Assembly (NCBI GenBank): GCA_024231855.1
Contig: JAAEQD010000208.1
Location: 1-64,000, forward strand
Direction of reading: 5' to 3'
Length of the DNA stretch: 64,000 nt
DNA from: Candidatus Zixiibacteriota bacterium
Lineage (GTDB): Bacteria; Zixibacteria; MSB-5A5; UBA10806; 4484-95
The notes under the pieces are model-generated. The model was not told where the DNA came from. It was given only the letters and a program-made list of their open reading frames with translations, and made no database searches. Shown here piece after piece: positions 1 to 8,505 of this stretch. The position numbers and the translations under genes were made by a program. Positions within the stretch are counted from its first letter, which is position 1, and every line of letters starts with the position of its first letter.

Positions 1-198
1 GGTGCCCAGGCCTTGGAAAAACATGATTTCGCCCATCACACCCTCGGAGAAGCCTAACTGCTTGAGATAGAGATTGTACAACATCCAGAGTATCGATGTA
101 GCATAACCCATGAAGAACGTGCCGCCAAGGTAAAATTTGGCGTTAGGCGAGAAGAGTTTGAGATGAGTCAGGTATTCTTTAATATTGGTCGTGAACAT
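1..198 (-). CDS. MFS-type transporter, N-terminal part (cut by window edge)
   Basis: Reading the minus strand from an ATG at 198 gives 66 uninterrupted codons that run off the left edge. The residues comprise a short polar N-terminus (MFTTNIKEYLTHL), then a hydrophobic helix starting FYLGGTFFMGYATSILW, then a loop with LYLKQLGFSEGVMGEIMF. This is the typical first helix and A-loop of a major facilitator superfamily carrier, an inner-membrane secondary transporter. The substrate cannot be told from one helix. There is no clear Shine-Dalgarno upstream, so the start is not certain. It is divergent from the histidine kinase, with about 220 bp between them. Confidence 0.6.
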   Translation of the reverse strand, partial: MFTTNIKEYLTHLKLFSPNAKFYLGGTFFMGYATSILWMLYNLYLKQLGFSEGVMGEIMFFQGLGT

Positions 199-344
199 GA
201 GGTGTAATGTAATGAAATCGGGTGAAAGAGGGTATCAGTTTTTTAAGCAATGTCCTAGCAGGCCCGGATTAATATAGTATCAGGCCATTGGCCTGACTTG
301 TTTCCATCACGCAAACACCGCGATTTGAAATTACCTAAAAATGC

Positions 345-373
345 TTGAAAAAAGACATTGGATTAAATATGTT
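345..373 (+). promoter_or_regulatory. possible sigma-70 promoter for the histidine kinase
   Basis: TTGAAA at 345-350 and TATGTT at 368-373 are separated by 17 bp, about 45 bp before the ATG at 418. The surrounding DNA is very AT rich, so chance matches are likely. Apart from this the 199-417 gap holds nothing I can support. Confidence 0.3.
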
Positions 374-417
374 TAATATAAATATTCTAGGCAAATAGTT
401 AGGAAGAAGCGCCCCTT

Positions 418-2580
418 ATGAAAAAGTTGATTCCATTAATATCGTTAATCCTGTTTGTATCGCTGTTGACCTTGTTGAACGCCCAGGAAAACGGGGCGAT
501 AAATCTGACTCCGGAGCTATTCGATAATCTCCGCGATTCGGTTGCGTTCAATGGTACGTGGAAGTATCATGCCGGCGATGATCCGGCCTGGGCCGATTCT
601 GGTTTCGATGACAGCGATTGGACCAACTCAGGGACATTAATCAGAGATGATTCGCCGCCGGGTGGCTGGCAAGGGATAGGCTGGTTCAGGCTTTATGTGG
701 AGGTTGATTCAACGCTACTAAATAAACCTCTAGCTTTATGTTTGAAAATAATAGGTGGCTGCGAGATTTACTTAAACGGCGAGATGATTATGTCAAAAGG
801 CAAAGTCGGTCTTCGTGAATCAACCGAGAAGCTGGCAGTATCCGAACATGGCATACCGTTAATTCTTACATTCAATCAGACAGACAACGTGATTGCCGTG
901 CGCTACTCCAATTTCATAGTCGAAAAGTTATCACGGATGGGATTTGAAAGAGGATTCTTATTCACTCTGACCGAGCCGCATGGATACTTAACCTGGCTGG
1001 TTGAAATAATAAAAACTATCAAAAACTACCAGATATTTTTCACCGCGGTTACGTTAATTCTCGGTTTAATACATTTACTTATGTATATATTCTATCCTGC
1101 CGCTAAAGAGAATTTATATTTCGCGTTGTTCGCGTTATGTATCAGCGGTATGATTTATTTACCATACATGTTTAATTTCAGCCGTTATTTCGATAATCAC
1201 CTGACTATTGTATGGCTCTTTAAAATCTCTATAACGCTTACCGCGATGACAGGGCCTCTCTTTCTTTATTCGCTGTTCTATCCACGCTTGCCGAAAATGT
1301 TCTGGGTGATTTTAATTTTCTGTATCGGAATGTTCATTGTCTCTCCATTTATTTCGCTTGTTAGTTTTTACACAGTGGTGATATTGCCTTATATTGAGAA
1401 TCTGAGAATTGTCATCTTGGCTGTTATCAGAAAAATTACCGGGGCCAGGATAATCGCGCTGGGTTTCGCGGCTTTTGTGTTTATGTGCATATTTCAGATA
1501 ATGATGGAGATGGAAATTATCACGCCGCCGGCGGAATTTATGAGATACTCGTATTTGTATGGTATATTGCTGATGCTGATATCTATGTCTATTTATCTCG
1601 CCCGAAATTTCGCCAGAACCAATAAAAATCTGGAGCTTCAGCTTGAACATGTAACCGAGCTTTCACAAAAGGCTCTTGAACACGAGCGTCTTGCCAAAGA
1701 GCAGGAAATGAAACAGAAATTACTCGAAAAAGATATCGCTCATCAGGCGGAAAAATTGGGGGAGGCCAGGAAGCTCGAAGAGGCTCATAAGAAACTCGAA
1801 AAAACATTCGGCGAACTCCGCGATACCCAATCGCAGCTGGTGCAATCGGAGAAGATGGCATCGCTGGGCATGCTGGTGGCGGGAGTCGCTCACGAGATAA
1901 ACAATCCGATTGGCGCCGTTAACAGTATGCATAACACGATGGTGAAAGCCGTTGAAAAGCTCAGAAGCCGATTGAAGTCGGGATCGTTTAAAGACGCCGA
2001 GGAGGAAGCCGAAATACAAAAGCTGTTGGGAGTTTTCGATAACGCCAACAAGGTTATTGGATCGGGCACGAACAGGGTGACCGAAATCGTCAAGCAACTG
2101 AAAAGTTTCGCCAAGCTCGATGAGGCCGAGTTGCAAAGTGTCGATTTGCATGTGGGGCTGGATGACACATTGGCGATGGCTCAACATCAGTTCAAAGATC
2201 GCGTTAAAGTGATAAAGAACTATGGTGATATACCCAAAATCCCCTGTTTCCCGAAAAAGTTGAACCAGGTCTTTCTAAATCTATTAATAAACTCCTGCCA
2301 GGCGATTACAGGGCAAGGCGATATTACGATTTCTACATCCAGAGTGGACGATAAAGTAGTAATCGAGTTTAAAGATAGCGGCTGTGGTATCAAGCCGGAG
2401 AATCTCGAGCATATATTCGATCCCGGCTTCACCACCAAGGGCAGCGGCGTGGGCACCGGGTTGGGGTTGTCTATCTGTTATCAGATCATACAGGATCACA
2501 AGGGTGAGATAGCCGCCGAAAGCGAGATCGGTGTGGGCACGACTTTCAGGATTGCGCTGCCCGTGGGATCTAAGGCTTGA
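418..2580 (+). CDS. membrane histidine kinase with 7TM sensor
   Basis: 720-residue sensor kinase. A signal peptide (residues 1-23, ending LLNAQ) precedes a beta-rich extracytoplasmic domain of the galactose-binding-like kind (about 35-170, FNGTWKYHAGDDPAW). A block of about seven membrane helices follows (about 200-395, 7TMR-DISM-like), then a coiled coil (about 400-480). The HisKA motif has the phospho-acceptor His492 in VAHEINNP, and the HATPase domain has an N box (FLNLLINS, about 618), DSGCGIKP (about 653) and GTGLGLSI (about 680). It should autophosphorylate and pass phosphate to a response regulator, but none is adjacent and there is no receiver domain in the protein, so it is an orphan here. 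The ligand is unknown; the N-terminal domain suggests a carbohydrate or other small molecule (inference). Confidence 0.9.
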   Translation: MKKLIPLISLILFVSLLTLLNAQENGAINLTPELFDNLRDSVAFNGTWKYHAGDDPAWADSGFDDSDWTNSGTLIRDDSPPGGWQGIGWFRLYVEVDSTLLNKPLALCLKIIGGCEIYLNGEMIMSKGKVGLRESTEKLAVSEHGIPLILTFNQTDNVIAVRYSNFIVEKLSRMGFERGFLFTLTEPHGYLTWLVEIIKTIKNYQIFFTAVTLILGLIHLLMYIFYPAAKENLYFALFALCISGMIYLPYMFNFSRYFDNHLTIVWLFKISITLTAMTGPLFLYSLFYPRLPKMFWVILIFCIGMFIVSPFISLVSFYTVVILPYIENLRIVILAVIRKITGARIIALGFAAFVFMCIFQIMMEMEIITPPAEFMRYSYLYGILLMLISMSIYLARNFARTNKNLELQLEHVTELSQKALEHERLAKEQEMKQKLLEKDIAHQAEKLGEARKLEEAHKKLEKTFGELRDTQSQLVQSEKMASLGMLVAGVAHEINNPIGAVNSMHNTMVKAVEKLRSRLKSGSFKDAEEEAEIQKLLGVFDNANKVIGSGTNRVTEIVKQLKSFAKLDEAELQSVDLHVGLDDTLAMAQHQFKDRVKVIKNYGDIPKIPCFPKKLNQVFLNLLINSCQAITGQGDITISTSRVDDKVVIEFKDSGCGIKPENLEHIFDPGFTTKGSGVGTGLGLSICYQIIQDHKGEIAAESEIGVGTTFRIALPVGSKA

Positions 2581-2740
2581 TTAGATCAAACTATTTCGGC
2601 ACTGAATTAATAAAGTGATACATGGTGATTACGATTAAACGGTCTCATCTGTGTGGATGCTCGTTGGTCTAAGTGGTATGTCATTAACAACTTGTCTCTA
2701 TATGAAATAGATCGATCTGTCGTAATATATTAAAAAAGAC

Positions 2741-2769
2741 TTGACAAAATGCCAATTGTAGCCTACATT
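2741..2769 (+). promoter_or_regulatory. sigma-70 type promoter before the pentapeptide-repeat gene
   Basis: TTGACA (2741-2746), a 17-bp spacer and TACATT (2764-2769) lie about 80 bp before the ATG at 2849. It would drive the three-gene set 2849-5712. The rest of the 2581-2848 gap shows nothing else I can support. Confidence 0.6.
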
Positions 2770-2848
2770 TAAATAGAATACGCGCAGCTAAGAATTAATA
2801 TAGTTTTATTATCGCGATAAGTTTGCATCCTGGTATCAGGGGTAAAAT

Positions 2849-3859
2849 ATGGAAGATGATGCTTGTTTAGATAATCAGGGAGAATCTCCTCAAGATCCGA
2901 ATAACCCCGGCAAATCCGCTAATATTGAGCGAATTTCTAAAGACTCTCTTGATAAACTGAAGATCATAGTAAACCTGGCTGTCACCGTTGTGTTGGCAGG
3001 GGCTACCATCATGGGATCAATAGTCATTCCTGAATATATTAGCCGTCAATCGCTCAAATCGCAGAAAATTATTCAATTATCAGAACTGGTTCCGGAGTTA
3101 TATGATACAGATTCTACGACGACAGTCCGTCCAAAGATTATCGCCATGACCTCATATGGCGCGCCGGCGGTGCCTTTTCTTCTGTTAGTAATGTATGACG
3201 CAACGACAAATGAGGATTCGGAGATGATACAATCGATTGTTTCGGCTATGAAATACATGGATAATGAATCGAAAGCGGAAGTTGAAAAAAAACTGGAATT
3301 CGAAGTAGACCAGCTTGCTGAATACCGTCTGGCGGAGAACATTGAATATATCGGCTACATGATCGATATCCTTACCGCCTTACCGTTAAGCGCGACTTCA
3401 CAGCGGGTATTAGCCAAATATTTTTCTATTGTCAGCACGTTTGAGGTCAACCAACCTATTTTGGGAGAATTAAATATTAAGATATTGAAAGCATTATCAT
3501 CAAACGGATACCCGGTATCGAGATTGAAACTTCGCGGCCTTGATTTCGAAACGGGGGATTTAAGCGGTGTCGATTTCAGGCGGGCCGATTTAACCGCCGT
3601 TAACCTGACTGAATGCAATCTGGCTAATTGTGATTTCACAGACGCGCTATTAAGTTCATGTAATCTCGCCGGTGTGCGGTTTTATAACGATAACGATAAT
3701 ACTCAACAGACTTTTAGTGTTTTTAAGAACCTGGCGAGTTCCGATTGGCAAAACGCGATTTTCGATCCAGCCATTCGTGATATACTCAAAGAAACGGAGA
3801 ATGAAACACAGGATCAAGAAAAAATTATCAGCTTAATCGAGAATCTTAGAGGGGAATAA
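2849..3859 (+). CDS. membrane-anchored protein with pentapeptide repeats
   Basis: 336 residues. A polar N-terminus of about 38 residues is followed by one transmembrane helix (about 39-61, IIVNLAVTVVLAGATIMGSI). A helical region containing a HEAT-like stretch follows (YGAPAVPFLLLVMY, then MIQSIVSAMKYMD). From about residue 228 there are pentapeptide repeats (LRGLDF, DLSGVDF, RADLTAVNL, ECNLANCDF, ALLSSCNL), which build a right-handed quadrilateral beta-helix in known families. The C-terminus is acidic. The function is unknown; such repeats usually serve as protein-binding scaffolds. The stop is 4 bp before the next start, so the two are almost surely co-transcribed. Confidence 0.75.
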   Translation: MEDDACLDNQGESPQDPNNPGKSANIERISKDSLDKLKIIVNLAVTVVLAGATIMGSIVIPEYISRQSLKSQKIIQLSELVPELYDTDSTTTVRPKIIAMTSYGAPAVPFLLLVMYDATTNEDSEMIQSIVSAMKYMDNESKAEVEKKLEFEVDQLAEYRLAENIEYIGYMIDILTALPLSATSQRVLAKYFSIVSTFEVNQPILGELNIKILKALSSNGYPVSRLKLRGLDFETGDLSGVDFRRADLTAVNLTECNLANCDFTDALLSSCNLAGVRFYNDNDNTQQTFSVFKNLASSDWQNAIFDPAIRDILKETENETQDQEKIISLIENLRGE

Positions 3860-3863
3860 CAAG

Positions 3864-4580
3864 ATGACTACGGGAGCTATAGCACTCGCCCTGGCCATTG
3901 TTATTCTTCCAATGACAGTGTTTATATACGCCCAAAATCCCGATTCAGATATTCAGGAAGATGAACCGGTCGACCTTGAAGTTGAATTATGTATCGATTC
4001 GATACCTCAGAATGCCATCTATTATACGGCTGATTCATCAGTAATAGTAAGACTTTATAAAGGTACCGAGCAAAATCCTGATGTTATGGTTAAGCAGGAG
4101 AGTTTTAAATATAGCGCGAGTATGCCATCCAGAAAATTTCTTTTTCCCGACATTGCTCCCGGCACTTACGCGATCAGGTACTCTTTTAAAGCGATCGGGC
4201 TGAGGCATGAATTTAAAATTATCGATATTTCAACAGATACTACGATATCTCTGCTTATTAAACCATCGGCTGTTTATGCGGTTAAATTGTCTGCCAATCC
4301 GGAGGAGTTTTATTTGCGGTTTAAATACCTTTCATCGGGTAATACCATATATTTTATCAGGCAATCGGACGAAATGACCGGCGAATTGTGGTTCTGCGTA
4401 TTGGGCGATTCGAGGTGGAAATTCGATCTATGTTCTACGGAAGAATTTGATAAACATCGCACGAAAATAAAGAAGAAATTTGGTAAATTAACTTTCTCCG
4501 GCGAACGGAATCCGTTTCTGATCAGATATGAATCAGCCAAGCCTTTCGAGACAATTGAGCTTACGCTAATGAAAGATTAA
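3864..4580 (+). CDS. secreted protein of unknown function, prealbumin-like fold
   Basis: 238 residues. A hydrophobic export signal (about 4-23, ending FIYAQ) precedes an acidic linker (DSDIQEDEPVDLEVE). A beta-rich segment follows whose FPDIAPGTYAIRYSF and IIDISTDTTISLLI strands look like a carboxypeptidase-regulatory/prealbumin-like sandwich. The C-terminal 90 residues are not recognised. GAGGGGAA within the end of the previous gene serves as ribosome binding site. Lying between two other exported proteins in one transcription unit suggests a shared envelope complex (inference). Confidence 0.65.
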   Translation: MTTGAIALALAIVILPMTVFIYAQNPDSDIQEDEPVDLEVELCIDSIPQNAIYYTADSSVIVRLYKGTEQNPDVMVKQESFKYSASMPSRKFLFPDIAPGTYAIRYSFKAIGLRHEFKIIDISTDTTISLLIKPSAVYAVKLSANPEEFYLRFKYLSSGNTIYFIRQSDEMTGELWFCVLGDSRWKFDLCSTEEFDKHRTKIKKKFGKLTFSGERNPFLIRYESAKPFETIELTLMKD

Positions 4581-4590
4581 GGAGGTCGAA

Positions 4591-5712
4591 ATGAACAGAT
4601 TCGTTATCATTTATATATTAATCTGGTTGATGATACCGGCAGTAATTGAAGCCGATGAGATTTCGTTGGCGGAGGAAGCCGTTGATGTTTTTAATCCACA
4701 AGCCGGCTATGTGTTTAATCCACAAATATCGCCAACTGAATATAAAGACCTGTACGACTATGCCAGAAACCCCAGAGCCGCCGATTCGGAGAAGATACTC
4801 GATATAATTATATCAAAGGCGGAAACCGACCTCAGCCTGATAAAAAATAAGCATGTGATAGCATTTTTATCGTTGGGCAGTATAAATCAGGTCGTACATA
4901 TCGGTAAATATGCCGGACTGTGGTTTTACGAAGCCGGTATGGTCGAACCGCATGAAATCGATATTCACGCGCGGGATATCTGGGCGGTTTGGATTGCCGA
5001 TCAAACCAATATGTACGTGACCTCAATAGAGATCGATATCACCAAACTGACATCATCCCTGCACCTGGCTTCCTTCGAATCTCGACCGGCCTTTTTCAGT
5101 TTTGACCCGGAAAAAGACAGTCGCTACATGGAGATCGGTGTGAAGCATTTTGAAATTCCTGTCAATCCCGCCAATCTGAATATAACTTTTGTTCGAAGAG
5201 ATATTGACGCTATGCAAAGACTGACCTGGAGTCGAAGCTTCAGGATTTTCAATCCACCGCCGTCATTTTTCGATTTCGGATTTGACTTCGGTATACTTTT
5301 GCCGGCATCTAATATCGGTATTAAACGGTACCGAGTCGCATCCAGCACGATTGTTGCTCACGAGATTGACCCATCGGCCTTTCTGACTGTTTCATTTGCC
5401 TCACAAAGCTTAAAATATAAAAAGGTATTTACGAATAAAATCATACCTGAGGGATTCATTGGTATAGGATTACCGGTTAATCTCAATAAGATGCGTAAGA
5501 ACAGCGTGATATTGGGCTGTAGTTGGCCAATCGTTGAAGATTTTATCAAATTGAGCGTGGGAATACATGGTTTTGGCGACAGGTTGAATAACGGTTTAGA
5601 GGAAGGGCAAAATGTAGCCACGGACCATATAGTTGAAGATGATTTTACGACCGAGGTTATTATCGGCTTATCCGCGTCGATTAGTTTCATAAATAATTTC
5701 TTTAAAGAGTAG
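4591..5712 (+). CDS. secreted or outer-membrane protein of unknown function
   Basis: 373 residues with a clear signal peptide (1-21, ending PAVIEA), and AAGGAGG placed 6 bp before the ATG. VFNPQ occurs twice near the N-terminus. The middle has alternating hydrophobic strands, and the last 130 residues (FLTVSFASQSLKY, GFIGIGLPVNL, SVILGCSWPI, TEVIIGLSASISFINNFF) resemble amphipathic strands of a small beta-barrel. I do not recognise the family. It is the third gene of the 2849-5712 unit and ends just before a palindromic repeat element. Confidence 0.6.
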   Translation: MNRFVIIYILIWLMIPAVIEADEISLAEEAVDVFNPQAGYVFNPQISPTEYKDLYDYARNPRAADSEKILDIIISKAETDLSLIKNKHVIAFLSLGSINQVVHIGKYAGLWFYEAGMVEPHEIDIHARDIWAVWIADQTNMYVTSIEIDITKLTSSLHLASFESRPAFFSFDPEKDSRYMEIGVKHFEIPVNPANLNITFVRRDIDAMQRLTWSRSFRIFNPPPSFFDFGFDFGILLPASNIGIKRYRVASSTIVAHEIDPSAFLTVSFASQSLKYKKVFTNKIIPEGFIGIGLPVNLNKMRKNSVILGCSWPIVEDFIKLSVGIHGFGDRLNNGLEEGQNVATDHIVEDDFTTEVIIGLSASISFINNFFKE

Positions 5713-5739
5713 GGATTGTTCTAAACTCCCGGCCCTGCC

Positions 5740-5798
5740 GGGCGTATGCGATACGCCCCTACGCGAAATTTATATGTCATTCCCGTGAAAACGGGAAT
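5740..5798. repeat. two short palindromes of dispersed-repeat type
   Basis: GGGCGTAT/ATACGCCC (5740-5758, 3-nt loop) is followed by CCCTACGCG and then ATTCCCGT/ACGGGAAT (5779-5798, GAAA loop). Both resemble widely dispersed extragenic palindromes; the CCCCTACG half-site recurs at 8203-8261. The rest of the 5713-5885 gap holds no gene. The first hairpins could also act in transcript termination after the 5712 stop, although no U-run follows. Confidence 0.65.
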
Positions 5799-5885
5799 CT
5801 TCCTCGTGCTATCATAACTTAAATAATTCACTCGACTTCATGAAGGGATGTATATATATTTATATTAATATAGAAGGGGTGTAGT

Positions 5886-8144
5886 TTGAGCTGGATATTA
5901 TATTTTAAGAGCCTCGGAATCGGAGAACAAATAGCGATATGCGCTCTTGGTTTGGGAGTGCTTACTTTAGCAATTACAATTTTATTTCACTTTGCTAAAA
6001 ATCGTTATTATAAGAAATCGAAAATAAAAAAATATTATAACGTGGTTTGGAAAAAGGCTAGCAAGCTTACGCCTCAGCAAGTGATGTACCTTCGCGGAAA
6101 AGAGAGTTACGGATTTAAGGAATATTACTATAGCAGGGCGGAGCTTGATAAAGCCATTCAGGATCATATAGAAAACAATAAAAACGTCTTAGTAATCGGT
6201 AATCCTCTAGCTGGCAAGACCCGGTTGGTTTATCAAAATCTAAAGAAGCTTAAAAACGCCGAAATTTTAATCCCGCGCGATGTTGATTATAGCATGGAGG
6301 ATTTTCTAATCCCGCGAAGTTTCACGCCCTGGCGCAAGAAGATACTCCTTCTGGATGACCTGAACAAATACACCGATAATCAGAATTATATACATATGCT
6401 TCAGGAATTCTCAAATGAAAATATCCTCATAATTGCCACCTGTCGAATTGGGCCTGAACTTGATAGCGTTGAAAGCAAGCTGGAGCAGTATATGTCGTCT
6501 CTTTTTGCGAATAGGCTACAAATTCAAGAGATTGATAAAGGGCTGGCCGAGAAGATAGCCAGTGAAGCTCAAACCAGATTGCCGAACACCTTTGATAGCA
6601 ATATTGGTTCAATATTTCTGCAGCTTGATGCGATGATTAAGCGCTATAAAGCCTGCCCTGAACAGCAGAAAGGAATCTTGCGATCAATTAAAAGGCTTTA
6701 TCTGGCGGGTATTACCGAGGAGAGGGAGACTTTCACTCTGGCGAGAGTAAAAAAAGTATGCACGGATATTGAGGAACTTGATTTTAAAGAACATGAATGG
6801 ATGAAGCATCTCGGCCTGTTGAAGAAAAATGGATTGATCGATTATGGTGAAAATGGAATAGAGATTGAAGAGACCTACATGTTTAATGTTATTGACGCCG
6901 AATATGATACTTTGACCAACATGCAGCAGATGTTTGATATATTTAAAGATGATCCGGATGCTTTGTTTAATATTGGAGGTCATTCGCTTGAATTCGAAGA
7001 TAAATATACGGATATTATGGAATATGCAGTTATATGTATAAACGTCTATAATAAAGTTTTAGAAAAGTGGACGTTACTAAATAATCCAGAAAAATATGCT
7101 TTAACACGTAACAACTTGGGAAATGCTTTAAGCAACTTGGCAGAGATTAAAAATAAGAAAAAAAATTGCCAATGGGCTATCGAATCTTATCAGAAAGCTT
7201 TGAGCGTCAAAATTTTTAACCGTAATTCAATGTACTATGCTTTGGCCCAAAACAACCTGAGTAATGCTTACCGCATGCTGGCAGAGATTGAAAATACGGC
7301 AAACAACTGTAAACTTGCCATAGAATCTTGCCAAGAAGCCTTGAAAATTTATACATTTGAGCGTTATCCGAAAGATAATGGTATGGCTCAACATAATCTG
7401 GGTACTGCCTTAAGTAAATTAGCAGAAGTCGAAAACAAGGCAAGCAATTGCAAGTTGGCTATCGAATCTTATCAGGAAGCTCTGAAAGTGAGAACCTTTG
7501 AGCGATTCCCTATTGATTATGCTATGACTCATAACAATTTGGGTGTTGCATATCAAACACTGGCAGAGGAAAAAGATAAATTAAAAAATTTCCGACTAGC
7601 TATAAAATCTTATCAAGAAGCCTTGAAAGTAAGAACCTTTGAGCGGTTTCCAATAGATTATGCCACAACTTACAATAATCTGGGCGTTGTATATAGCTTA
7701 CTGGCAGAAGCAAAAGATAATACTGTCGACTGCCAACTTGCTATAGAATCATTTAAGAAAGCCCTTAAAGTTAATACTATTGATCGTTTCCCGATTGATT
7801 ATGCACTGACTCAAAGCAATCTGGGTGGTGCATATATTGCGCTAGCAAATATAGAAAATGTGGTAATCAATTGCCAACTTTCTATAGCATGTTCTGAGGA
7901 AGCATTGCAAATTTATAAATTTGAGCATTACCCGATGGATTATGCTGGAACTCAACTTAATCTAGGAATCGCTTTTGGTATTTTAGCAACCGATAGCAAT
8001 AGGGAATCGAATTGTCGCCAAGCCAGAAAATGTTTTAATGACGCATTGGCTTGTATTATAAAATTAGATTTTACCCATCAAGTCAAAATGGTTGAGAGTG
8101 CTTTTCTATGGCTTGATGAAATTTGCCAGGGAGATCAAGGGTAA
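5886..8144 (+). CDS. membrane-anchored STAND-like P-loop NTPase with TPR repeats
   Basis: 752 residues from a TTG start preceded by AAGGGGTG. One N-terminal transmembrane helix (about 15-37) is followed by a basic stretch. The P-loop NTPase domain has Walker A GNPLAGKT (105-112), Walker B ILLLDDLN (153-160) and a sensor-like IIATCRIG (182-189). A helical or winged region spans about 250-345, and TPR-like repeats of about 50 residues run from about 395 to the end (repeating NNLGVAY...LAE...CQLAIESYQEALKV). This order (sensor-less membrane anchor, NTPase, helical arm, superhelical repeats) fits the STAND signalling ATPases, in which the repeats sense a ligand and the NTPase switches oligomeric state. 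No effector domain is visible. Several TPRs are near copies (KVRTFERFPIDYA occurs twice), pointing to recent internal duplication. Confidence 0.75.
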   Translation: MSWILYFKSLGIGEQIAICALGLGVLTLAITILFHFAKNRYYKKSKIKKYYNVVWKKASKLTPQQVMYLRGKESYGFKEYYYSRAELDKAIQDHIENNKNVLVIGNPLAGKTRLVYQNLKKLKNAEILIPRDVDYSMEDFLIPRSFTPWRKKILLLDDLNKYTDNQNYIHMLQEFSNENILIIATCRIGPELDSVESKLEQYMSSLFANRLQIQEIDKGLAEKIASEAQTRLPNTFDSNIGSIFLQLDAMIKRYKACPEQQKGILRSIKRLYLAGITEERETFTLARVKKVCTDIEELDFKEHEWMKHLGLLKKNGLIDYGENGIEIEETYMFNVIDAEYDTLTNMQQMFDIFKDDPDALFNIGGHSLEFEDKYTDIMEYAVICINVYNKVLEKWTLLNNPEKYALTRNNLGNALSNLAEIKNKKKNCQWAIESYQKALSVKIFNRNSMYYALAQNNLSNAYRMLAEIENTANNCKLAIESCQEALKIYTFERYPKDNGMAQHNLGTALSKLAEVENKASNCKLAIESYQEALKVRTFERFPIDYAMTHNNLGVAYQTLAEEKDKLKNFRLAIKSYQEALKVRTFERFPIDYATTYNNLGVVYSLLAEAKDNTVDCQLAIESFKKALKVNTIDRFPIDYALTQSNLGGAYIALANIENVVINCQLSIACSEEALQIYKFEHYPMDYAGTQLNLGIAFGILATDSNRESNCRQARKCFNDALACIIKLDFTHQVKMVESAFLWLDEICQGDQG

Positions 8145-8202
8145 AGCCCCATCCACGGTCCTCGGACAGCGTGGTGCGCTATCTCAATAAATAGGCTTTT
8201 CG

Positions 8203-8436
8203 CGTAGGGGCTGGTCTAAGACCAGCCCGCTTAACGGGTCGATCTTAGATCGACCCCTACGATAATGATATAAAAAGTAGTGACAGGCCTTGGCCTGTCT
8301 AATTATCCCCGTATCACCGCCCCTGACAGCCCAATTGGGCTGTCACTACAATAGGCAACCAAACAGATTGCCGCGTCGCTTCGCTCCTCGCAATGACGCC
8401 ATATTAATTAGCTGTCGGGTCAGGGGACCCGACAGC
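8203..8436. repeat. cluster of palindromic extragenic repeats
   Basis: Five perfect or near-perfect palindromes lie in about 230 bp: GGGCTGGTC/GACCAGCCC (8208-8228), GGGTCGATC/GATCGACCC (8236-8256), GACAGGCC/GGCCTGTC (8282-8299), a 22-bp perfect palindrome (8324-8345) and GCTGTCGGGTC/GACCCGACAGC (8411-8436). The first two are enclosed by an outer inverted repeat, CGTAGGGG (8203-8210) with CCCCTACG (8254-8261). A segment at 8368-8399 (GATTGCCGCG...CGCAATGAC) matches a dispersed repeat type common in many bacterial genomes. Nothing here reads as a real gene; the open frame at 8290-8538 is built from these repeats. Confidence 0.8.
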
Positions 8437-8452
8437 ACGTTACAGGCAATAA

Positions 8453-8482
8453 AAAAGCGGGCCTTTCTTAACCCGCTTTTTC
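8453..8482 (-). terminator. rho-independent terminator of the HMA-domain gene
   Basis: On the minus strand the stem AAAAGCGGG/CCCGCTTTT (8472-8480 with 8453-8461, 10-nt loop) is followed by a T-run, 24 bp past the stop of the minus-strand gene at 8506. Confidence 0.8.
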
Positions 8483-8505
8483 AAATTTTCTTGTGGTCTA
8501 AATTT

